This document shows positions 10,531 to 21,350 of a stretch of 64,000 bases of DNA, in pieces. Source of the DNA: Thamnaconus septentrionalis (Eukaryota; Chordata; Actinopteri; Tetraodontiformes; Monacanthidae). The stretch is from NCBI GenBank assembly GCA_009823395.1, contig CM020514.1, positions 162,086-226,085 of the forward strand, given 5' to 3'. Numbering within the stretch: position 1 is the first letter of the stretch; each line of letters begins with the position of its first letter. Under the pieces are notes generated by a model, which was given only the letters and a program-made list of their open reading frames with translations, made no database searches and was not told the origin of the DNA. The translations under genes were made by a program, and so were the position numbers.

Positions 10531-10541
10531 AGGGAAAATCA

Positions 10542-11560
10542 AGTGGAAGCATTTCTAGACTGTATTGAACTCAGGATGTTAGAAAGCAAACCTCAGTTCC
10601 TCCTTCTCAACTTGGACACCATCATTTGTGAAAAAGTCTTTGCCATTTTTTCAGCTCTTACCTGCAACAGAAATGATGAGTGTGGCAAACACACTCACAC
10701 ACCTTCACCCTGTGGCTTCCAAAGGTTCTTCCGTCTCGCTCCTCCACCCCTGTGCTGCCGACAGCCATCACTCTGCTAACTTTGAAGACCAAAATGAAGA
10801 AAAAAAAAAGATCTCTGATGTTTGTGAGTCGCTGAGATGTTCAACATGAAAAACAGAGGAGATCAGTTGAGCTTTCTGAAAGCTGGCAGCCTGGAGAATA
10901 TCTCTGCCCGAAGACGTCGAACTGTGGGATTGGAAGAGTTTTTTGTTTTAAATATGGCATCAAGACATGAAGTTGCAGTTCAGTGTGAAACCAAAGCCAA
11001 GAGAGGAGAAATTAACTCAGCGCTGCAGGAGTCACTTCATTTCTGTCTCCACTGTCTATTCTACAAAACTGCAGGTGTCATTGTGTTGTGTTCCTCTCTG
11101 TCATCTGCCTTCATAACTTAGACAATAAAATACAGAATATTGCAACATCTACTCCAATGCCAAAGCCTGTTTAGTCCAAATAGGTTTTCCGTAGGGCTGT
11201 GTTCACATGCGCTGCAATAAAGAAATCAGACGTTTAAGACGACTCCCGTCTATGAGCGTGTCTGCTTGCATTGGCAAAAGCCCCTTGGTTGAGCCACTAC
11301 TGCCGTTGCTACTTGTGGAATTGTGAAGGCGATGCAATACGCCAAGAAATATCAGGAAACAGGAGTTAAATTTTACGATACCGTGTCAGTTTATTTCCAT
11401 ATATCACGACAATAACTCATCACATCGTAGAGCATTAATCACGATAACTCAATCTTGCAGTAACAAAATAACAAACCCAAAACTGATCAATGCAACACAC
11501 AGGGCACAGGGAAAACTGCCTGCTACCCAATCAGCAGCAGCACGTGCTACCAGGTTGACC
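10542..11560. other. No recognised gene
   Basis: About 1 kb with only short unsupported frames. A minus-strand stretch near 10660-10710 reads VSVFATLIISVA before a GTAAGAG donor and could be a signal-peptide exon of the Ig pseudogene, but a stop lies just upstream in that frame. Nothing else is supportable. Confidence 0.35.
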
Positions 11561-11796
11561 TGGCCCAAATGGACTGCCTGGGCTGACCCAATACAGCCCC
11601 CTACTGGCTATTCAATGCTGACTGGACACTATAGTTCATGTTTGCCAAGTCAGCTGTGTTGGTGGAGTTCAATCAGCAGAGTGAGTCTGCCTTTAGTCTC
11701 CATAGTCCTTCTGTGGAGGCTTTTTATCCATCAACATGCTGACATTGCAGTAGAGGTGGACTCATCAGCTGCTCCACCAGAGGGCGCAGCTTCACC

Positions 11797-11868
11797 TCCA
11801 TCTTCACCGTCTGTCACCTGCACCTGGGTTGGAGGTCAGATGATGATGATAATCATAATCATAATAAT
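11797..11868 (+). repeat. Dispersed repeat with GGTTGGAGGTCAGATGATGA, copy 2
   Basis: Near-identical to 8757-8835. Here it directly abuts the tail of SINE copy 2 through an ATAATCATAATCATAATAAT run. Confidence 0.6.
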
Positions 11869-12245
11869 TCATTCATTCATTCATCTTCTATACCCGCTTA
11901 TTCCTATTCAGGGTCACGGGGTCTACTGGAGCCTATCCCAGCTGTCTTAGGGCGAAGGCAGGGTACACCCTGGATAAGTCGCCAGTTCAGCGCAGGGCCA
12001 CATAGAGACAGACAACCATTCACACTCACATGCACACCTACGGACAATTTAGAATATTCAATTGACCTCACATGCATGTTTTTTTGGACTGTGGGAGGAA
12101 GCCGGAGAACCCGGAGAGAACCCCGCGAGACACGGGAGAACATGCAAACTCCACACAGAAAGGTCCCAGGCCGGGCCCCGGAATCGAACCCACGACCTTC
12201 TTGCTGTGAGGCGGCAGCGCTAACCACTGCGCCACCGTGTCGCCC
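11866..12245 (-). mobile_element. tRNA-derived SINE, copy 2
   Basis: Same family and orientation as 10151-10530, over 90 percent identical by eye. The A box (TGGCGCAGTGG), the B box (GGTTCGATTCC) and the ATTCATTCATTCATTCATC tail are all intact. A clean target-site duplication is not obvious because the left flank is itself ATTCAT-rich. Confidence 0.85.
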
Positions 12246-12959
12246 GTTTTTAATGAATCATTCATAAATGTTAAGAGTTTGCTTTGTGGAGAATTCACAA
12301 TAAAAATACATTGAAACTGTCAAAGATGGACTGAAGCACTATTATTGAACTATACTGTATTTTTTGAGTGATGTGAAGCTTTTGACAAGCGCTGCTGTAA
12401 AGGAGGCCCATTTGATTTTTTTTTTCAGGGGGCAAAATTCCTGGCGGCGCCCTGAGCGGGCATCTCCAGCACTAAGGCTGTGGAGCTGCCGGCCACGAGA
12501 GAAGAATTAACCAGTCCATTTAAAGCATTTGTTTGGTCTAGTGAGTGGCAACAGTCCTTTAAGGATCTTAAGTGTGTTGTGGAAAAGAGCGAAGATACTG
12601 ATGCAGAAATACTGAGTAAATAAGTCATTTAATGAACAGAAAATAAAAGATCGGCTATCCGAGGCACAAACAAAGTACAACCAACAGAACAGATTCAACA
12701 AGTGCAACAGCTCGAATGAATGCCAGTGCAAGTGCAAAGAGGGAAGGAAGAAGAAGGTCTTTTATACAGTGGACCGGGAGGGGACAAGATAAGGAAGAAG
12801 GAGGAAGAAAAGAGAGGAAGACACAACAATGAATACAGGACTAGCAGGACGATTTCATAGCTCATATCCTAGACGGGGAGATCAAGAGGTTACATACGCG
12901 ACTAGTGATCATAAAACCTAGAATACAACAGAATAAAGAATAACCCAAGAATACATATT

Positions 12960-13788
12960 TCCCATTACAGCGGCACACTGCAATGACAACTTCTGCCTCA
13001 GGCTGGGCCCCACTTGTCGAGCGGCGGGGACCGGGCAGCGGAGCTGGAGCCCAGGGTGGCCTGGAGTCAAAGGCTGGTGGGGCTTGTAGTTCTGGAGCAA
13101 CATTAAGACAGCTGTAGATCATCCCAGGGACAATATGGGAAAATAAACTCAAGAAATGGAATTTAAAGTTTACCTTAAGACATGGGAGGCAAATGAGAAC
13201 CAACAGGGTGCCCTGGGGACAGCTTTATTGAGATGGCACCACCAGCCATAACGACAACCTCGGCCTCATGCTGGGACGCCCTGGTGCAAATGGGGACCGG
13301 GCTGCAGAGTGGAGCCCTGGGTGCAGGGCGGGAACCCTGGGTGGCCTGGAGTCACAGGATGGTGAGGGCTTGTTGTTCTGGAGCAAGATTAAGTCAGCGA
13401 AGATCATCCCAGGGACAATATGGAGAGTAAACACAAGAAATGGAATTTAAAATTTAACTTAAGACCTGGGGGTGAATGCAACCAACAGGGTGGCCTGGAG
13501 ACAACTTCTCCGATGTAGGGGGCGGACACACTGCAATGACAACCTGGGCCTCAGGCTGGGACCCCAGGTGTAAGTGGGGACCGGGCTGCGGAGCTGGAGC
13601 CCAGGGTGGCCTGGATCACAGGCTGGTGAGGGCTTATAGTTCTGGAGTAACATTAAGTCAGCCGAAGATCATCCCAGGAAAATATGGAAAATAAACTCAA
13701 GAAATGGAATTTAAAGTTTACCTTAAGACATGGGAAGAAAAATGAAACCAAGAGGGTGGCCAGGGGACAGCTTGATCGAGAAGGTGCC
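12960..13788. repeat. Satellite array, units of about 265-285 bp
   Basis: Anchor ATCATCCCAGG occurs at about 13118, 13403 and 13668 (spacings 285 and 265). Each unit repeats GACCGGGC..GGAG, GGTGGCCTGGA, TAGTTCTGGAG, AACATTAAG and AGAAATGGAATTTAAA in the same order. The array runs directly into the N gap, so the true copy number is unknown. Confidence 0.88.
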
Positions 13789-13888
13789 NNNNNNNNNNNN
13801 NNNNNNNNNNNNNNNNNNNNNNNNNNNNNNNNNNNNNNNNNNNNNNNNNNNNNNNNNNNNNNNNNNNNNNNNNNNNNNNNNNNNNNNN
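13789..13888. other. Assembly gap of exactly 100 N
   Basis: One hundred consecutive N, the usual placeholder for a gap of unknown size. It interrupts the satellite array on its left. The right flank is unrelated AT-rich sequence. Confidence 0.99.
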
Positions 13889-14950
13889 TTGACCTGTTAC
13901 TATGTCTATATCATCATTAACATTTGATTTAAATATTTAATTGATTATTGATACATTTAACAATTCATGTATTGAGTTTGAATAATTGTTTATTTAGTTT
14001 AGACACTTTTTCCTCCTTGCAAACCAGCGGCGCATATGTATGAATCACATGTAGTGTCCACATGCAACCAAATATTTGGTTTTGTAATTGTCTGTTATAG
14101 TTATTATTAATAACATTTTGCAATATTTTCATAATATGTGTAAATCACATGGTATAGGTATCTGTCAAATAGATTAGGTTACAACAACTTCTTTTAATGT
14201 TTCCAAACATCTCAGATGTTATGTGCAATTGATAACTATACATTGTCATGCCATCAACAATGATTATTGTGTTTAAAAAAAATCTACATTTTCTGTCTGT
14301 TGCAGAAAAGAACCCTTTACTTTGCTTCAAAACTTGAACTGACTTTTTGGACTTCTTCCATTATCACTTGGATCACTTTTTTTCCGACACTTAGATTCTC
14401 CAAACACAACACATTTAATTACACACACACACACTTTCTTTCTTTTTAATTTCATCATTGTCTCGGCTGAAAAGGTACAGAAGGGTTTTGCCTGATTCAT
14501 TTCAAGATCCCGACTTGTTTCCTCCCGATCAAGTCATCTGGTGATTCTTTCAAGCCTCAGAATCACCCCGGCGTGGTAAAAATCTTACTCAGTCATGATG
14601 CTGACGCAGCAAAGTGTTTTATCTCAAGCGGCCTCAGCCCCGAATAAAAGGAGCGCCCTTACTGCGCAGTAGTGCTCTGTCACTCAGAAGCGTAAAACAT
14701 TCTGACCCACAGCTCGGCGGACTTTGTTCACGCTCTGTGTGAGTTGGCTTTAAATCTATTAAAGGTAACATCCCCTGTCGTCGGAGCACTACAATAAACT
14801 GAAGCGTCAGAAAAAGATCCTCAGACTGCTGGCTGATTTAAAAAAAAAAAAAAAAAAAAAAATGGGAAGCAGAAACGAGAGGCGCTCAACAGTCGGGAGG
14901 ATTCATCTTTCTTTCTCTTGAAGCAGGACGAAATGGAACGAATACGCTCA
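13889..14950. other. AT-rich stretch without recognised gene
   Basis: No coherent coding frame. A GC-richer part at about 14600-14790 contains GAATAAAAGGAGCGCC and could be a relic promoter, but nothing downstream supports a transcript. A 22-base A run lies near 14841. Confidence 0.4.
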
Positions 14951-15008
14951 TCCGCTTCAGCAGATTCCTCAGAAATCCCTCAACCACCCTGTGCGTGCGT
15001 GAGGGTCT

Positions 15009-15684
15009 CCGTGTGACCTCTGACTATATGCTGTGGTTTGTTTAATCATTAACCTCGGTAGTCTGTCTCTGCATGTGGTGAGAGAGAGGAATAAGATGAC
15101 TTTAAGACTATACAGTTTGTTTTTTTTAATAAGCGTTTCAATTTGAATACAATGAACATTGCAAGTGTATAGAGGGTTATACAGTGTCGGGGTAGGCTTT
15201 TTTAGAAAATACATCGATGACGGTCAATAAATATCTGTAACCATCGTTATGCTCGGCCAAGGCTTGCATGTCGCACAAATCAGCCTGAAGTTGTTTGAGA
15301 GGTCCCGTCCACAAACACTCTGTTTCTGGCAAGCGTGCCCTTGCGGGTTTATTTAAAGTATACGCATCCTCCACAGCCTTACGCAGTCGCTCCCTCCACC
15401 AAAACTACCGGGTGAGCAGGGTTGTAATACACTTTGTCATCTTTCGTTTCTCAGTCATTATTTTATTTATTTTTTTAACTTCGTATGAGTCTCTTTCTGT
15501 GTGTTGTGCGTGCAACGTCTCTGTCTCCGTGTGACCTTTTCACGACATACTGCGGCTTATCTAATCGTTAACCTCGCTAGTCTGTCAGTGTGTGAGAGAG
15601 GAATAAGATGACTTGAAGAAGAATTTTCTTTTAATAAGCGTTTTAATACAATAAACATGAAGTGTATAGAGGGTTATACAGTCA
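15009..15684. repeat. Pair of direct repeats (15009-15184 and 15523-15684)
   Basis: Both units run CTCCGTGTGACC, TTAACCTCG.TAGTCTGTC, GAGAGAGGAATAAGATGACTT, TAATAAGCGTTT, TACAAT.AACAT and AGTGTATAGAGGGTTATACA in order, about 80 percent alike and 514 bp apart. They enclose the integrase fragment, so they may be repeats of the virus-like element it came from, or a local duplication. Confidence 0.75.
15177..15420 (-). pseudogene. Integrase fragment of Polinton/Maverick type
   Basis: The minus-strand frame reads WRERLRKAVEDAYTLNKPAR and then LQADLCDMQALAEHNDGYRY, LLTVIDVFSKKAYPD. The QADL.DMQ...NDGYRYLLTVIDVFSK pattern is the RVE core (first catalytic Asp) of the integrase used by Polintons and related fish transposon proteins. 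It stops at 15177, before the second Asp and the catalytic Glu, and the upstream frame has a stop. Only about 75 residues are left. Whether 15850-17150 belongs to the same element is open. Confidence 0.65.
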
Positions 15685-16026
15685 CAGAGTATAAGACGGA
15701 GAATATTTAGAGAATCAAAAACATGAGTACATCATATGCTTTTGAAAAAAAAAAAATAAAATTTAGCCAAACATCGTACAAAGAGTATAAGAAAATTTAG
15801 GAAAAAAAAAAAAAAAAAGTACATTATACACCGTGATAATCGATAAGGCTTTTAAATGCAGACTGGTTCAAGTGTTTCTCAACAAGGCGTTGCAATTTCT
15901 TCAACTCCTCAGGAACGTTTACAAGTTGACCCTTTTTTTAAAAATGTGACAAGCAACATCGACAAACAGAGCGTACAATGCCAAGATGTGGGATTATCGG
16001 CACCCAAACTCCTGACAGCGAGGAGT

Positions 16027-16599
16027 TTACCCGATCTTATCCGACACCCCTTCTCCATCGAGTTCTACCACTTGCTTTACAATGTCGTCCCACTTGTTAT
16101 TTACAATTGGCGAGGATACTGAAAAGTTTGTCTCATGGAGAAAATCTTTCGTCGTGTCAGCGCTTTGGAAACTATGTTTAATCAGCGAGTCACAAATTTT
16201 CCCATGTTGTTCGGCTGTTGAAGAAAAAAATATATATATAAACACAATCTTCAGCGATCCCGACCAGCTCATGGAAGCCTCTCGCAACTCTTGCATTTTC
16301 TCTTCATTTTGCCTACCAGTTGGTACGTACATGCCGGCGAGGGGCTTGTTGACTCGACCCTCGGCTCTCTCAGCTCGTGCAGCAGCGTCTGGCTGACTGC
16401 GCAGATTGTAATATCGATTCACGGATGTTGCGCCCTTGCAGCAGCTTCTGAGCGATGGGGATAAACCGATTCGCTGAACAGGCGGCTTCGCGATCTGCTC
16501 AAAGTGGATTCGAAAAAGCAGTCTTGCAGCTCTTCCTGCAAGCATGCATGCCTTCTCTGACTGGGGTGTCTGATTTTGCACCCTCGCACCTCTCTTCAC
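16027..16599 (-). CDS. Hypothetical 190-aa frame near the Polinton integrase fragment
   Basis: The longest open frame between 15.7 and 16.6 kb. It is basic at the N-terminus (MKRGARVQNQTPQ) and polar later, with a short hydrophobic run (KIVFIYIFFSS) near residues 117-127. No family is recognised. Its position on the same strand and 0.6 kb from the integrase fragment would fit a gene of the same virus-like element, but this is only positional inference. It may be non-coding. Confidence 0.3.
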   Translation of the reverse strand: MKRGARVQNQTPQSEKACMLAGRAARLLFRIHFEQIAKPPVQRIGLSPSLRSCCKGATSVNRYYNLRSQPDAAARAERAEGRVNKPLAGMYVPTGRQNEEKMQELREASMSWSGSLKIVFIYIFFSSTAEQHGKICDSLIKHSFQSADTTKDFLHETNFSVSSPIVNNKWDDIVKQVVELDGEGVSDKIG

Positions 16600-16674
16600 G
16601 GTAGCCGATGAGGACCAAGTTGAGCAAATGGCAGACGGCAGTTTTTATAGCTTCATATGTCGCCTCTGACATCA

Positions 16675-17147
16675 TCACACCCTCATCAGCTTTGTTGGGA
16701 GGAGGGGGAAGGAAGGCTCTACGGGTTGCTCGGAAAAGAAAGGACTTGAAAGTTGATTGTCCTCACCCGAGGCCGTGGTTGGAGGGGTGGGGGTGGAGTG
16801 AGGTTGAGTCATTGTTGGGATCTCCGCCGGTGGGGCCTCTGCTGTTGGAACCTCCTCTGCTGAGGCCTGCACTGTTGAGGCCTCACCCACTGCGGCCTTT
16901 GGCGCCGCAGTCAACTTTTCTTTTTTTTTTTTCCTCCTGCCACGCATCTCTCACTGCAGTCGCAGACGTCCACCGGTCTTCCTCGTGCTTGTCCTCTTTG
17001 ATCGGCTTCTGCCACTCCATCGGCTTCGGATCCATCTGGTGCGTCCTCCACCCCAGCCACGGACGGTTGCAGGCGTCTCAGTGTGAGAAAGCTAAGAGCA
17101 ATGAAGAACCAGAACTTAAACAAAAAGCCACTCATCTCAAGGACCAA
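16675..17147 (-). pseudogene. Signal-anchor plus Ala/Pro/Glu-rich frame, split by a homopolymer
   Basis: The frame from 17147 (better start MSGFLFKFWFFIALSFLTL) has a strongly hydrophobic N-terminus, then Asp/Glu/Ala-rich sequence to a poly-Lys run encoded by the A run at about 16918-16930. On the other side of the run another frame continues as KEKLTAAPKAAVGEAST... with many Ala, Pro, Thr and Glu to 16675. A length change in the homopolymer would join the two. The product is not recognised. An LTR-like repeat with a TTTAAATAG box lies just upstream (17215-17432). Confidence 0.35.
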
Positions 17148-17214
17148 AAAGTCTTGTGTGGCTACTTAAAATGGCTGTGGCTGTGTGGCACCTTGGTTGC
17201 ATTCAATGACAGCC

Positions 17215-17432
17215 AACGGCACTCTGACACAAGACAAGGCAGATGCAGACTATTTAAACCACATGAGTAATGAGACACAGGTGGAGACAATAGGTAATTG
17301 GGTCAAAGCGCATAGGTGGCACCTGAGGAAGGAGCGTGATCTGTAACGAGAGGAAGGTTAGTCGGTTCTTCAAAATAAAACAGGAAATGACAAGACAAAA
17401 CGCCACAACAGGACAAACCTCAACACATGACG
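17215..17432 (-). repeat. LTR-like dispersed repeat, minus-strand copy
   Basis: Read on the minus strand it contains TTTTGTCTTGTCATTTCCTG, CTCCACCTGTGTCTCATTAC and GTTTAAATAGTCTGC. This matches 21146-21350 in order. The GTTTAAATAG box followed by about 30 bp of transcript-like sequence resembles an LTR U3/R promoter. TG...CA ends and target duplications were not resolved. Confidence 0.6.
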
Positions 17433-17452
17433 TTTCCTATGAATGTTTTTCA

Positions 17453-17521
17453 GGAGAAGAGCCCGTGGCTCGAGACAAACAGGGGACATGAAAGCAGCAG
17501 CTTGTTGAAGAGCAGAGCTCT
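17453..17521 (+). other. Possible small exon
   Basis: 69 bp open in one frame (EKSPWLETNRGHESSSLLKS...), preceded by GAATGTTTTTCAG and followed by GGTAAGTGTG, both good splice signals. A second GAATGTTTTTCAG occurs near 17991. No homology is recognised. It might belong with the degraded domain at 18860-19010. Confidence 0.2.
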
Positions 17522-18289
17522 GGGTAAGTGTGACACATGGCTCTTACTTCTCCCACCATAACATGTACATTGTGTCAGAATCTCAGAGCTGTTCCACTGA
17601 AAAAGAAAATTTCAACTTTCTTTAATCTTTAAAAAATGACTCGCATATTAATTGATTATTTTTATATTAGTGTAATCATTTTTATTCTATCAGACAGCTA
17701 TCAATGTGATGGGAAAGATGCTCGAGAGGGGTTTGATGAGAAAGTGCACTGCTCTCTCTACTGTTAACATGGATGAAAAAGTTAACCTCGTTTGCTCCTT
17801 TTAATGACTTCATTCTCTCTTACATAAAACACATTTTAAATGTTACTAAAATAGTGTTGTCTAATTGGCATATGGAACAAATTTAACTGCTGTTTCTCTT
17901 CATGTTGTGCACATTTGTGTACAATCTGGCAGTAAGAGCCAGCCTTGCTACGATCATAATTTTGTTCCCCATGAATGTTTTTCAGTGACTGTGACTCAGG
18001 CTAAGAAGGCCACTTTTAAAGCAGAAGCATGTAGAGGAGTGAAGTTCAGGAGTAAGAACATGGCATCTTCATTTCATGTCCTGTATTTCCACATGTAGAT
18101 TGAGTATTCCTGTAGCTGTGTTTGGACAGTAACTATGGACATTTATGAACATTACACAATGTGGTGTTTCTGAATCTTATAAAGAATCTGGGGTTTACTT
18201 TGCCATCTTTATTCCAGCACCGATGCATCATACAAACTAGAGTCTCTGACCAAACACACCAGTGTGGCTATATACATGTGGCAAGGCGC

Positions 18290-18362
18290 AGAGGACCCGG
18301 AGCGGTACAATGTACAATGTGCAATGACAATAAAGTTGTTATTATATTATATTATTATTATT
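18290..18362 (+). repeat. Retroelement-tail-like sequence with AATAAA and ATT run
   Basis: GTGCAATGACAATAAAG followed by TTATTATATTATATTATTAT resembles the 3' tail of a polyadenylated repeat. The body of the repeat upstream is not recognised. Confidence 0.35.
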
Positions 18363-18859
18363 AGTATTGCTTCGGCTCGCTTCGAACATGGGCTGAGCAG
18401 GTACCAAAATAACCTGGTACCTGGTACTAGGGACTAGTGGAAAAGCGTCAAAGCCTCGCTGTGCCGTGCCGTACCATGCTAGTGAAAATGCACTATTTGT
18501 CTTGCTGGACGGGTCAAAAGAACACCAACACTGGTTCTGTTGTGAGATGTTCTGAGTTGAGCCAATCCCTCCTCATAGCCATCCTCTACTTGAATTCATC
18601 TTTCTCTAATAACAGCTGTCACAGGTGCACTGTTTTTGAGGACTGGTTTGATATGAAATGAAATGACATGAAATTAAATAGGCGACTTTATATACTTGCA
18701 ATGTGTCCAGGCCAAACATAGTTAGGCTCAGCCCAACCCATATTCCTTAGACAACAACCTGTTCTTCCCTTTTCCTGTTAATGTCTGACAGTTGTCAACA
18801 TGTAATACATTTCCTGTGTTCTTTAGAATCTCCTTTCCAAGGTGCAAAAGGAACGACAC

Positions 18860-19010
18860 AATTTTAGTGAAAAGAGGAGGTGAAAGCAGTGGAAAAGACT
18901 CTGATGGAGTTCATTCGCACGAGGAAGACTCCTGGAAAGACTGTGAGAGGTGCATCGCTGCTTCCCCTGAAGCCTTTGATGACAGGGACCGGAAAGGTGT
19001 CAAGTAGAAT
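18860..19010 (+). pseudogene. Fragment of a zinc/helical domain common in fish repeats
   Basis: Two overlapping frames together give VKAVEKTLMEFIRTRKTPGK, then DCERCIAASPEAFDDRDRKG. The pattern (A)VE..LM.FI....PGK.DCE.C....P.AL..RDWK.VK is one I recall from fish uncharacterised proteins ending in a similar domain. A frameshift splits it near 18940. I cannot name the domain. It is short, degraded, and adjacent to a LINE fragment. Confidence 0.35.
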
Positions 19011-19099
19011 AATTCCAGTTAACAATACATCTACTGATGCGCAAACTTGGACACATCAGTGGGATCACTGGTTGTTTCGGGTCTTGCAACCGACACCCT

Positions 19100-20010
19100 C
19101 CTCCAGGCGACCCAACCGCGGCTGACCAGACCCTGGCTACGCCCACTGCTCCCCCCTCTTCAACCAGAGCCATCTGGAGGCCTTTTCTACTGCCTCCACA
19201 TTGTTGCCTATGGCTCTTCTTTGGTCGGCTCCTGTTATGCCCAGTGTGCCATGTAGGATCTGCTCAGGGAGTAGCTGGCGAATCACCGACTGTGCACCTC
19301 CACTAGCCTACACCTCGTCCTCCACCGATTCCTCCAACAATCCTCCACCAGCTCCTGGTACTTCTGCCTTTTTCCTTTCTTGCGCCTCCTCCATCCTCTC
19401 CTCGAAGGAACCATCGGGTCCTTGTTAGGCTCCCAGTCTGGCTCTGCCTTGCGCCACTGCACTCAGAGTGTCCTTGTGCTTCTGACAAGTCTTTGCTTTC
19501 TGAACTGCATCGGCTGCGCTCCACTTCCTTCCTGTCCTCACAGCAATCCCTACCCCCGACACTTTGGCATCTCTGGACTCGGAGTACTGCAGATGTTCCT
19601 GTGCCAGTGCCACGATGAACTCCTCCCTGGCGGTGCTGAAGGGGAGCCTGAGCTTGTTGGTGTTCCCATACAGCGCGATGTTGCCAAGCCTGCATGACAA
19701 ACCAAGTCATATGCGCAGATAGTTGCTCATCTTTTGCTCAAAGGCTTCCACCAAAGTCATGGGAACCTCACAGATGAGCGGGTGCCAGAGGATTCTTGGG
19801 AGGATGCTGGTAGATCCAGGCCTTGAATCTCCCAGAAAGCCCAGACTTGTCCACTGTTTTCAGCCATCCCTCCAGGTCAGCACTGGTTGCCTTGGTGGAC
19901 TCTCTGTCGTTCAGGCTGCAGTGGAAGACCTTTCAAGGCTCTTAACTGGCTTCTCCCAGCTTGAAACGGAATTTGTCTGTGACCTTCCTCTTCCTTAGAA
20001 CCAGGCCATC
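19100..20010 (-). pseudogene. Internally deleted LINE with restriction-like endonuclease (R2/NeSL/HERO group)
   Basis: Minus-strand frames give LEGWLKTVDKSGLSGRFKAW, ILPRILWHPLICEVPM, LGNIALYGNTNKLRLPF and GIAVRTGRKWSAADAVQKA. These are the post-RT segment of the same LINE family as 46.3-47.8 kb. After GRARLGA the sequence jumps to EERMEEAQERKK, which in the other copy lies after the endonuclease ELTVPW motif. The CCHC knuckle and the catalytic part of the endonuclease are therefore deleted. There are several frameshifts and the copy is non-functional. Confidence 0.75.
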
Positions 20011-20538
20011 ACGGAAGCCTCACCGCCTGCTAGCCGGTCTGTCCTCGGTCCACATGCCGTGTCGCTCTCCGGACTCGGGTAATCATTTCGTCTGGTTTGG
20101 GTAACACCTTTCCTAATCACTCTCCCGGAACTTGGATTTAAACTTGGATTTAAACTAGGATTTCGAACTCTCAAATCACCATATCAGGCCTGCAAGGGGT
20201 TTATTTTCTTTTGCTTGCTGTGTGTATGTGTGGGCCTGAGTGAATGTGAGTTTAGGTTGAGTAAATATTTGACGGTTAGAAGCTTTGAGTATCTCAAAGT
20301 ATTTTAAGCAGTGATACTCATATTATGTTTTGTGGGTTAGTAGTAGTTAGTTGGAGTCACTAAAAAGACACTGGACATTTGTCACTTTTGAATGGAGTGT
20401 GACCACAGCTGCTTTTTATAACAAGTATTGTATTTCTTTCTTTCTTCTTTTCACAGCAGCTGCTCGTCAATTTGACCAGAAGCAGACTGAAAAGCAGTAC
20501 GAGGAGGCAATGCAGAAGTGGCTGTGCTATGCAGGAAC

Positions 20539-20760
20539 TTCCCATTAGTCTGACGTCCCATTAGTCTGACAAATTTCCCATTGGTCCGGCGTCCCATTAG
20601 TCCAACCAAATCGACCACAAGTCGGACCAATAGGACGATGTGACCAATGGGACGTCCCATTAGTTCGAACTGTCGCCGGTACTTTCTGACAAACGCGCAT
20701 CCCAATAGTCTGACGTTCCATTACTCCGACTGTCGGACTAATGGGACTTTGGACCAATGC
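20539..20760. repeat. Array of CCCATTAGTCTGAC motifs in both orientations
   Basis: About seven plus-oriented variants of CCCATTAGTC(T/C)GAC (near 20541, 20557, 20577, 20592, 20655, 20700, 20717) and about four in reverse (GTCGGACCAATAGG near 20621, TGACCAATGGGAC near 20641, GTCGGACTAATGGGAC near 20732, GGACCAATG near 20751). Many are joined by GACGT. The array has strong fold-back potential. The family is not recognised. Confidence 0.85.
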
Positions 20761-21145
20761 CATTTTCTGGCGCTATGCATTAGAAAGGAGCCACAGAGTT
20801 GAGTTGAGTTGTTTCATGGGGACAAAAAGCTGTTCATCTTGTTCATTTTGAACTGCAGTCCTATTGTGAGATTGAAAGCTATTAGCTTTGTTAATGTTGA
20901 ACTGCAGTCTTATTGTTCTGAATTATTGATCGCTTATTTTGTACGTTTGTTTCCCCTGGATCAGGGCTAACCCGCTGCTTAACCGATTTAGACCAGGCAG
21001 ATTGTAAAAAAAAATCTAGAACCTAAACTCAAAAAAATGTGGTGCATGTTAATGTTTATTCTTTAATAAATTGCTAAATTAACAATTAGTGTGTCTGTTT
21101 TTGTTCATAGAACATGCAAGTGTCATTGTGGTGAGGATTGTCCTG

Positions 21146-21350
21146 TCATGGGGTTTTTGTCTCGTCATTTCCTGTTTGATGATGATGTTGATTTTTAAGA
21201 CCCGACCACCTTCTTCTCATTTTAGATCATGTCCTCTTGTGCCACCTGTGCGTCTGACCTAATTATCCATTGGTTCCACCTGTGCCTCGTTACCTTGTGT
21301 GTTTAAATAGGCTGCGTCTCTCTTGTCCTGTGCCAGAACATGGCCACGGC
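21146..21350 (+). repeat. LTR-like dispersed repeat, plus-strand copy
   Basis: Starts near TGTCATGGGGTTTTTGTCTC and includes TCATTTCCTGTTTGATGATG, CCACCTGTGCCTCGTTACC and GTGTTTAAATAGGCTGCG. Inverted relative to the copy at 17215-17432, which aligns over the full length. TTTAAATAG is TATA-like. Confidence 0.6.

Noticed and set aside
16608..17270. 220-aa plus-strand frame
   Set aside because: Antisense to the Ala/Pro/Glu-rich minus frames; composition driven, with no recognised domain.
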